Assembly (NCBI GenBank): GCA_016710435.1
Contig: JADJVV010000001.1
Span: 2,626,501-2,690,500, forward strand
Length of the DNA: 64,000 bases
Direction of reading: 5' to 3'
Origin: Hyphomicrobiales bacterium
GTDB lineage: Bacteria > Pseudomonadota > Alphaproteobacteria > Rhizobiales > Aestuariivirgaceae
Shown piece after piece: positions 58,655 through 64,000 of the stretch. The notes under the pieces were generated by a model that was not told where the DNA came from, ran no database searches, and saw only the letters and a program-made list of their open reading frames with translations. Every line of letters starts with the position of its first letter. The first letter of the stretch is position 1. The translations under genes were made by a program, and so were the position numbers.

Positions 58655-59652
58655 CAGGCGAGGAGCCCCTTCAGGTGCGCGATCACGTCACCAACGGTCT
58701 TGCCATCGGCGCGGGCACTGAAGTTGAGCGCCATGCGGTGCTTGAACACGGGTTCCAGCAGCTCCGCCACATCTTCGATGGAGGGTGACAGGCGGCCATC
58801 GATGAGCGCCTTGGCACGCGCCCCAAGCATGAGCGCCTGACTGGCGCGGGGCGATGGCCCCCAGGCCACGGACTCATTCACCATCTGGCTTGCATCCGGG
58901 CCGGGCCGGGCGCCCCGCACCACGCGGAGGATGGCATCAGCCACCTGTTCGCCAACGGGGATGGTGCGTGCAACACGCTGCGCCTGCATGAGTTCGTTCG
59001 CGGACATGGCATTGACGGGTGCTGCCTCTTCGATGCCGGTCGTCGAGAACAGCATGCGCCGCTCCGCCTCCAGCGGCGGATAGGAGATGTCGATCTGCAT
59101 GATGAAGCGGTCGAGCTGCGCTTCTGGCAGCGGATAGGTGCCTTCCTGTTCAATGGGGTTTTGCGTGGCGAGCACATGGAACGGTTGCGGCAGGTCGTGG
59201 CGCACGCCCGCGACCGTGACGTGATGCTCCTGCATCGCCTGCAACAGCGCCGACTGGGTGCGGGGCGAGGCGCGGTTGATTTCGTCCGCCATCAGCAGTT
59301 GACAGAATACCGGGCCGGGAACGAAGCGGAACGACTTCTGGCCGCGCTCGTTTTCCTCCAACACCTCGGAGCCCAGGATGTCGGCGGGCATCAGGTCGGG
59401 CGTGAACTGCACGCGCTTTTCATCAAGCCCCAGCACGCGGCCCAGCGCCGATGCGAGTTTCGTCTTGGCAAGACCCGGCGCGCCCACGATCAAGCCGTGT
59501 CCGCCCGCGATGATGGTCGTCAGGCACAGGTCGATCACCTCGTCCTGACCGAAGATGACCTGCTTCAGCGCTGCGCGCGCCTTGCCCAGTTGGGCGCTGG
59601 CCCCTTCAAGGTTCTGGATTGCCTGCCTTCCGGCGTCGTTGATGCTGGCCAT
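58654..59652 (-). CDS. MoxR family AAA+ ATPase
   Basis: A 332-residue AAA+ ATPase. Walker A is GAPGLAKT at residues 57-64, Walker B is LLMADEINRASPRTQSALLQAM (core MADEIN), and a sensor region ATQNPIEQEGTYPLPEAQLDRF follows, all typical of MoxR. MoxR proteins act as chaperones in the assembly of vWA-containing complexes, here probably the DUF58/DUF4159 proteins. The ATG at 59652 fits the family N-terminus; the frame is open to 59733. It is the first gene of the unit and is divergent from the DUF1285 gene across 129 bases. Confidence 0.94.
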   Translation of the reverse strand: MASINDAGRQAIQNLEGASAQLGKARAALKQVIFGQDEVIDLCLTTIIAGGHGLIVGAPGLAKTKLASALGRVLGLDEKRVQFTPDLMPADILGSEVLEENERGQKSFRFVPGPVFCQLLMADEINRASPRTQSALLQAMQEHHVTVAGVRHDLPQPFHVLATQNPIEQEGTYPLPEAQLDRFIMQIDISYPPLEAERRMLFSTTGIEEAAPVNAMSANELMQAQRVARTIPVGEQVADAILRVVRGARPGPDASQMVNESVAWGPSPRASQALMLGARAKALIDGRLSPSIEDVAELLEPVFKHRMALNFSARADGKTVGDVIAHLKGLLA

Positions 59653-59781
59653 GTCTTCCACTATCTCTGGTGTGAGCTTTTTTCGGCGGTCCGCCTGCCT
59701 TGGATTTGTCTTTCCTGTCACAGGATGGCGCAAAAGAGGCAGTCTGGAACCGACGAAAAGCGATTCTGATGATCCGGGTGA

Positions 59782-60363
59782 ATGATGGCCGCAAGCCGTG
59801 ATGCAAGCAATCCCTTGGCAGGGTTAAAAGATGTTCAGGCGGCCGGTACCAAGCTGCCGCCGGTGCATCTGTGGAATCCGCCATTTTGCGGCGATATCGG
59901 CATGCGCATCGCGGCTGACGGCACGTGGTATTACCTCAATTCGCCCATCGGCCGGAAGCCGCTCTACACCCTGTTTTCCCGCGTGCTGCGCAAGGACGGC
60001 GACGACTATTTCCTCGTCACGCCAGTGGAAAAATGCGGCATCACCGTCGACGACGCTCCCTTCACCGCCATCCGCATGGCGGTCATGGGCGAGGGGCGTT
60101 CACAAACAATTGTCTTCGAGACCAATTGCGATGACGAGGTGACGGTGGACGCCGCCCACCCCCTGCGCTTTGCCACGGAAGCCGGCACCGGCGGCCTGAA
60201 GCCATATGTGCTGGTGCGGGCCAATCTGGACGCCCTCGTGGTGCGCGCGCTTTTTTATGATCTGGTGGCGAGGGGCACCCAGGAAGGAGAGTGGTTCGGC
60301 GTCTGGTCCGGCGGCAGCTTCTTCCCCATGCAGCGCGCCAGCGAGATCGGGTTCGTGCCATGA
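59782..60363 (+). CDS. DUF1285 domain-containing protein
   Basis: A 193-residue protein of the DUF1285 family, recognised by PPVHLWNPPFCGDIGMRIAADGTWYYLNSPIGRKPL (key parts HLWNPPFCGDI and DGTWYYLNSPIGR), FLVTPVEKCGITVDDAPF, and the C-terminal Y-DLVARGTQEGEWFGVWSGG (in pieces). Structures of the family show a two-domain beta fold; biological role unknown. In Hyphomicrobiales it commonly precedes the CoA pyrophosphatase and CCA-adding enzyme as here. Start choice between 59782 and 59785 makes no difference to the domain. Its stop overlaps the next start as ATGA. Confidence 0.9.
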   Translation: MMAASRDASNPLAGLKDVQAAGTKLPPVHLWNPPFCGDIGMRIAADGTWYYLNSPIGRKPLYTLFSRVLRKDGDDYFLVTPVEKCGITVDDAPFTAIRMAVMGEGRSQTIVFETNCDDEVTVDAAHPLRFATEAGTGGLKPYVLVRANLDALVVRALFYDLVARGTQEGEWFGVWSGGSFFPMQRASEIGFVP

Positions 60364-61001
60364 CCTCGCCCTTCTGCATGAGCGACGTGCTGGAGCGCGC
60401 CTCAACCCGCCTGCTGCGCGAGCCGCCTCCGTCGTGGGATGCGAGTGACGACGACATGAACGTCAAGGCCCGCATGATCCCCGATGGCATTGCCCCGAAA
60501 CACGCCGCCGTGCTCGTGCCACTGATCTGCCGGGGTGACGACCTCCATGTGCTGCTCACCCAACGCACCGCGCATCTGTCGCAACATGCGGGCCAGATCG
60601 CTTTTCCCGGAGGGCGGCTGGACGAGGGCGAGACACCGCTGCAGGCCGCCTTGCGTGAGACCTTCGAGGAGACGGGCATCGCCGGCCGTTTCATCAAGCC
60701 CCTCGGCTATCTCGATGGCTATCTCACGGTGACGGGCTATCTCGTCAATCCCGTCGTGGCCCTGTTGAGCGACGGTTACACGCTGGCCCCGCATGACCAC
60801 GAGGTCGCCGACATTTTCGATGTGCCGCTGCGCTTCCTGTTGACGGCTGCCAACCGCGAGACGCACAGCCGCGAATGGCAGGGCCTGACGCGCCGCTACT
60901 ATGCCTACCCCTACGGCGAGCGCTATATCTGGGGCGCTACGGCAGGCATGATCAAGAACCTCGGGGACAGGCTTTATGGCGACGCGCCGGCAAACACGTG
61001 A
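60360..61001 (+). CDS. CoA pyrophosphatase (Nudix, NudL type)
   Basis: A 213-residue Nudix hydrolase of the NudL/YeaB group, which hydrolyses CoA and derivatives to 3',5'-ADP and 4'-phosphopantetheine. The diagnostic UPF0035 pattern LLTQRTAHLSQHAGQIAFPGG precedes the Nudix box (GGRLDEGET, then RETFEETGI). The ATG overlaps the DUF1285 stop (ATGA), and its 3' end overlaps the CCA-enzyme gene by 26 bases. Length and context suggest CoA turnover; no unusual residue is seen. Confidence 0.92.
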   Translation: MTSPFCMSDVLERASTRLLREPPPSWDASDDDMNVKARMIPDGIAPKHAAVLVPLICRGDDLHVLLTQRTAHLSQHAGQIAFPGGRLDEGETPLQAALRETFEETGIAGRFIKPLGYLDGYLTVTGYLVNPVVALLSDGYTLAPHDHEVADIFDVPLRFLLTAANRETHSREWQGLTRRYYAYPYGERYIWGATAGMIKNLGDRLYGDAPANT

Positions 61002-62178
61002 GCAGCCTTCGTTGGCCGGAGCCCCATGGCTGGCCGACACCCGCGTGCAGGCGATCCTGGCGCTGCTGAATGCGGAAGGCGGGGAGGCCCGCGTCGCCGG
61101 TGGTGCCGTGCGGAACGCCTTGCTGGGCGTTCCCGTCGCCGACATCGACATCGCCACGACGCTGTCGCCGCAGGAGGTGAAGCGCCGCTGCCAGTCGCGG
61201 CAGTTCGCGGTGCATCCCACCGGGATCGAACATGGCACGGTGACGGTGGTGGTCCAGCACATGCCCTTCGAGGTGACAACGCTTCGCCGCGACGTCTCCA
61301 CCGATGGCCGCCGCGCCACCGTAGCCTTCACCGGCGACTGGGCCGAAGACGCTGGCCGCCGCGATTTCACCATGAACGCGATGTACTGCGACGCAGCCGG
61401 AAATGTTTATGATTATTCCGATGGTTACAAGGATGTCCTGCACCGGAAGGTAAAGTTCGTCGGCACCCCATCGCGGCGTATCCGCGAGGACTACCTGCGC
61501 ATTCTGCGTTTCTTCCGCTTTCACGCCACCTACGGCAAGGGCGCGCCGGATGCAGCGGGTCTCGCCGCCTGTACCCGCCTGCGCAAGGGCATCGAAAACC
61601 TCTCTGCCGAGCGCATCCGCCAGGAGCTCTTGAAAATTCTCGTGGCGCCGCGCGCCGTCGAGACGCTGAAAGTGATGGCAGCGTCCCACATTCTCGAAAG
61701 AGTCCTGGACCATGTCCCAGCGTGGAGGATGATTGCGCGCCTTCCCGCTGATTCCGTGTTGCGCCTCAGTGCACTCGCCCGACACAGTGCGGGACTCCGC
61801 GACCGCCTCCGCCTCTCGAACGAGGAAGCACGAAGGCTCCAGCAAATCGCCGAAGCACCGACGCTCACGCCTGAGCTGCACGCACATGAACGTCACCGCA
61901 TCCTCTACGCCCTCGGCGCAGAGGCCTGGCGGGATGCCGTGCACATGAGCCTCGCCCAGTCGCGCGCGCCACTGGATCATCCGGCCTGGCGGGAGTTGCT
62001 CATGGTACCGGACCGCTGGCCCATGCCCACATTCCCCGTGTCTGGCCGCGACCTTCAGGCCGCCGGCCTTGCGCCCGGTCCCGCCATGGGCCAGACATTG
62101 CGCTCGCTCGAGGACTGGTGGATCGCCAGCGACTTCAAACCGACGCGCGAGGAATTGCTGGCGCGCGCCAAACAGTGA
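60976..62178 (+). CDS. CCA tRNA nucleotidyltransferase / poly(A) polymerase family
   Basis: A 400-residue class II nucleotidyltransferase that adds or repairs the CCA end of tRNAs (or polyadenylates RNA). The head-domain motif VAGGAVRNALLG and the catalytic DIDIATT segment (two metal-binding Asp) are clear, as are RRDFTMNAMYCD and the RRIREDYLRILRFFRFHATYG flexible-loop region. The remaining part is helical. The length is that of alphaproteobacterial CCA enzymes without an HD domain. It begins inside the 3' end of the CoA pyrophosphatase gene, with start ATG at 60976 (MATRRQTR). Because poly(A) polymerases of the family look similar, CCA addition is the more likely but not certain function. 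Confidence 0.92.
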   Translation: MATRRQTREQPSLAGAPWLADTRVQAILALLNAEGGEARVAGGAVRNALLGVPVADIDIATTLSPQEVKRRCQSRQFAVHPTGIEHGTVTVVVQHMPFEVTTLRRDVSTDGRRATVAFTGDWAEDAGRRDFTMNAMYCDAAGNVYDYSDGYKDVLHRKVKFVGTPSRRIREDYLRILRFFRFHATYGKGAPDAAGLAACTRLRKGIENLSAERIRQELLKILVAPRAVETLKVMAASHILERVLDHVPAWRMIARLPADSVLRLSALARHSAGLRDRLRLSNEEARRLQQIAEAPTLTPELHAHERHRILYALGAEAWRDAVHMSLAQSRAPLDHPAWRELLMVPDRWPMPTFPVSGRDLQAAGLAPGPAMGQTLRSLEDWWIASDFKPTREELLARAKQ

Positions 62179-62191
62179 GACGGAGACTTTC

Positions 62192-62566
62192 ATGCCTGCA
62201 CCATTCCTGATGACAACCAAGGGCAGGGGCGCCCCCAAGGTGGAGAAGGGCAAGCCCGATCCGGCCAAGCTCATCACGGGCAAGTACCTCACCCAGACGT
62301 GGAACCATTGGACCGGCGAGGATGACCGCCTCTATTGCGGCATCTGGGAGTCTTCGCCCGGCAAGGTGACGTGCGAATACAGCGAATGGGAATTCTGCCA
62401 CATCATCTCCGGCGAAGTGATCCTCACGGAAGAGGGCAAGCGCAAGGGCCACCGCTTCAAGAAAGGCGATGGCTTCATCATCCCGCCGGGCTTCAAGGGC
62501 ACCTGGGAGACCGTGAAGAAGGTCAGGAAACACTATGTGATCCTGATGCCGAAGGGGAAGGAATGA
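62192..62566 (+). CDS. Cupin domain protein (ureidoglycine aminohydrolase-like cupin_3)
   Basis: A 124-residue single cupin. The metal-site strands are CEYSEWEFCHIISGEVILTEEGK and FKKGDGFIIPPGFKGTWETVK (short pieces: EWEFCHIISG, GDGFIIPPG), the DUF861 type that occurs in (S)-ureidoglycine aminohydrolase and many stress-related proteins. The usual metal-binding His is absent in part, replaced by Glu/Cys, so the activity is unclear. The ATG at 62192 follows a purine-rich GGAGAC. It is 13 bases after the CCA gene, in the same orientation. A truncated relative is at the window edge on the other strand. Confidence 0.88.
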   Translation: MPAPFLMTTKGRGAPKVEKGKPDPAKLITGKYLTQTWNHWTGEDDRLYCGIWESSPGKVTCEYSEWEFCHIISGEVILTEEGKRKGHRFKKGDGFIIPPGFKGTWETVKKVRKHYVILMPKGKE

Positions 62567-62642
62567 TCAACCGCCGGCGAAATTCCCTCCGGTCTTTGGC
62601 CATCTCCCCCAGCAAAGTGGGGCGGAACGCTGGGTGGGGGCC

Positions 62643-63398
62643 ATGACGGAATCGATCCTCATCACCGGCGCCGCGAAACGCATCGGCCGCCAGCTTGCGC
62701 TCGATCTTGCAGCGGCGGGCCACGACATCGCCATCCATTGCAACACCTCGCGCGACGCCGCCGCCGAAGTGGCTGACGGCATTAACGCCATGGGCCGCAA
62801 GGCGGTCATCGTGCAAGGCGACCTCGCCCAGCCCGACGTGCCGGAACGGCTCATCGCCGAGGCCGCTCGGGGACTGGGCTCTCTTACCGTCCTCATCAAC
62901 AATGCCTCGGTCTTCGAGCCGGACAACGTCGGTGAAATCACCGTCGATAGCTGGACCGAACATCTCGACACCAACCTGCGTGCGCCCGTGATGCTTGCAC
63001 AGGCCTTCGCCCGGCAATTGCCCCGCGGCCGCAACGGCAACATCATCAACATCATCGACCAGCGCGTGTGGAAGCTCAATCCGCGCTTCTTCTCCTACAC
63101 CATGTCGAAGACCGGCCTGTGGACGGCAACGCGCACGCTGGCCCAGGCGCTGGCACCGCGCATCCGCGTGAATGCCATCGGTCCGGGACCGGCCTTGCCC
63201 AGCGCCCGCATGGACCAGGCGGAGTTCGACAAACAGGCCCGCCTGACGCTTCTGGGGCGTGGCACGTCGCCCCGGGAAATCTCCGAGGCGGCGAAATTCA
63301 TACTGTCACAGCCGGCCCTCACCGGGCAGATGATTGCGCTGGACGGCGGCCAGCACCTCGTCTGGCAAACCCCCGATGTGGTAGATGTTCAGGAATAG
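62643..63398 (+). CDS. SDR family oxidoreductase, pteridine reductase-like
   Basis: A 251-residue short-chain dehydrogenase. The Rossmann motif reads TGAAKRIGRQLALDLAAAG (the T-G-x3-[R/G]-I-G form with Arg that marks PTR1/FolM-type enzymes). It has NNASVF and the catalytic YTMSK (Tyr-x3-Lys) near residue 155, plus a Ser replaced around the active site (IIDQRVWKLNP). FolM-like enzymes reduce dihydromonapterin or biopterin. The neighbouring gene is folB, which makes a pterin role likely. The ATG at 62643 is chosen because it sits directly before ESILITGA; 62634 is an alternative. Confidence 0.85.
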   Translation: MTESILITGAAKRIGRQLALDLAAAGHDIAIHCNTSRDAAAEVADGINAMGRKAVIVQGDLAQPDVPERLIAEAARGLGSLTVLINNASVFEPDNVGEITVDSWTEHLDTNLRAPVMLAQAFARQLPRGRNGNIINIIDQRVWKLNPRFFSYTMSKTGLWTATRTLAQALAPRIRVNAIGPGPALPSARMDQAEFDKQARLTLLGRGTSPREISEAAKFILSQPALTGQMIALDGGQHLVWQTPDVVDVQE

Positions 63399-63402
63399 CA
63401 CC

Positions 63403-63798
63403 ATGGCCAGGAAGCCCATGATCTCGCACCACGTGGCCAGCGCCGCCCAGCGCCTGCGCCATGTCTTCGTGCGCGACCTCGAAATCAACGCCTACATCGG
63501 CATCTACGAACAGGAAAAGGTGAAGTCGCAGAAGGTCATCGTCAACATCGACCTCTCCGTCAAGGAAGGCTCGGGCGATGACGACATCAGCCACGTCGTG
63601 TCCTACGAGGTGGTGGTGAAGAAGGTGGAGGCGATCGTCGCCGCCGGTCACACCAACCTCGTGGAAACACTGTGCGAGAAAATCGCCGAAAGCTGCCTGA
63701 AGGACGCCCGCGTCATGGCTGCCCGTGTGCGCGTGGAAAAACCCGACATCATTCCCAACGCCCGCAGCGTGGGCGTGGAGATCGAGCGCGTCCGCTGA
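63403..63798 (+). CDS. folB: Dihydroneopterin aldolase
   Basis: A 131-residue enzyme that cleaves dihydroneopterin to 6-hydroxymethyl-dihydropterin in folate synthesis. The FolB signature is intact: VFVRDLEINAYIGIYEQEKVKSQKV and the catalytic loop around HTNLVETLCEKIAE, with VRVEKPDIIPNARSVGVEI at the C-terminus. Starts at 63385, 63403 and 63418 are all in frame; the ATG at 63403 follows the SDR stop by 4 bases with close spacing. The SDR-folB pair suggests a small pterin/folate unit. Confidence 0.93.
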   Translation: MARKPMISHHVASAAQRLRHVFVRDLEINAYIGIYEQEKVKSQKVIVNIDLSVKEGSGDDDISHVVSYEVVVKKVEAIVAAGHTNLVETLCEKIAESCLKDARVMAARVRVEKPDIIPNARSVGVEIERVR

Positions 63799-63799
63799 G

Positions 63800-64000
63800 T
63801 CAGCGGATCATGTAGACCTTGCGGATCGTCTCGTGCACGCGGCAGGTGCCTTTCCAGTCCTGCGGGAAGAAGGCCGCCGTGCCGGGCACGATCTCGATCA
63901 CTTCGCCGCTCTCATGGGTATAGGTGCAGCGGCCCAGCAGGAAATGGCAGAACTCGTCGCGGGTGACGTGGCAGTTCCAATATCCGGGCGTGCAGATCCA
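63800..64000 (-). CDS. Cupin domain protein, C-terminal part (runs off the window)
   Basis: The minus strand is open from the window edge to a TGA at 63800-63802. It gives 66 residues starting WICTPGYWNCHVTRDEFCHFLL and ending HETIRKVYMIR. The pieces RDEFCHFLLGRCTYTHESGEV and GTAAFFPQDWKGTCRVHETIRKVY match the DUF861/ureidoglycine aminohydrolase-like cupins, like the complete protein at 62192-62566 (EWEFCHIISG). The N-terminal part is outside the window, and the length of the whole protein is unknown. It converges with folB with only 1 base between. Confidence 0.8.
   Translation of the reverse strand, partial: WICTPGYWNCHVTRDEFCHFLLGRCTYTHESGEVIEIVPGTAAFFPQDWKGTCRVHETIRKVYMIR

Noticed and set aside
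1..64000. tRNA, rRNA, CRISPR, insertion sequence, prophage or integron features
   Set aside because: I read through the window and saw no cloverleaf-like tRNA, no regularly spaced direct repeats, no transposase or integrase, and no abrupt shift in base composition. A tool such as tRNAscan-SE or ISEScan could still find something I missed.

Overview
The window is a gene-dense, high-GC chromosomal segment. It fits an alphaproteobacterium, most likely of the Hyphomicrobiales (Rhizobiales) type. The evidence is the purM-purN / DUF2066 / CDP-alcohol phosphatidyltransferase / PerM-like / hda / ppk / ppx / rnd / purB neighbourhood, a complete liv operon with a DUF6867 protein, DUF992, DUF1285, DUF2259 and DUF4159 proteins, and many ATGA, GTGA and TGATG stop/start overlaps. 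I saw no tRNA, rRNA, insertion sequence, phage gene or CRISPR array. Taxonomy is inferred from gene content only.

Layout. 1-2.7 kb: the 5' end of a TrmH-type RNA methyltransferase (minus), a single-subunit molybdopterin oxidoreductase and a possible small membrane protein. 2.7-4.4 kb: a nucleoside hydrolase divergent from a WYL regulator, with a clear palindromic operator between them. 4.4-16 kb: a housekeeping block (purN, purM, DUF2066, a CDP-alcohol phosphatidyltransferase, a PerM-like permease, hda, ppk1-ppx, rnd, purB). 16-24.2 kb: envelope and miscellaneous genes, including an L,D-transpeptidase between two similar lipoproteins, rlmJ, a TPR protein, an FAD monooxygenase, an aspartate aminotransferase and a DUF992 protein. 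24.2-32.2 kb: a branched-chain amino acid ABC transporter on the minus strand (livH, M, G, F, DUF6867, two periplasmic binding proteins, a free Lrp/AsnC sensor domain, DUF2259). 32.5-37.5 kb: a PadR regulator followed by an RND efflux pair. 37.5-40.5 kb: an aminotransferase, a lipoprotein and a Cfa-type methyltransferase.

40.5-52.2 kb is the most interesting part: an envelope-lipid locus arranged around lptF-lptG. It holds a lipid kinase of the DAGK/LCB5 type, a CDP-alcohol phosphatidyltransferase with an unusual N-terminal domain, a nucleotidyltransferase-like protein, a phosphocholine/phosphoglycerate-type cytidylyltransferase, a MobA-like nucleotidyltransferase, a YghO-like acyltransferase and an ABC exporter. 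The set resembles the Caulobacter sphingolipid (ceramide phosphoglycerate) genes as I remember them, but no serine palmitoyltransferase lies in the window. I read it as a candidate pathway for an anionic sphingolipid, or another lipid with a CDP-activated headgroup. 52.4-59.7 kb: a GNAT protein and a MoxR / DUF58 / DUF4159 / large membrane protein operon. 59.8-64 kb: DUF1285, a CoA pyrophosphatase, the CCA-adding enzyme, a cupin, a pteridine-reductase-like SDR, folB and a truncated second cupin.

Most genes are intact. Candidate control elements include operators for the WYL and PadR regulators, several unexplained palindromes and a few intrinsic terminators.
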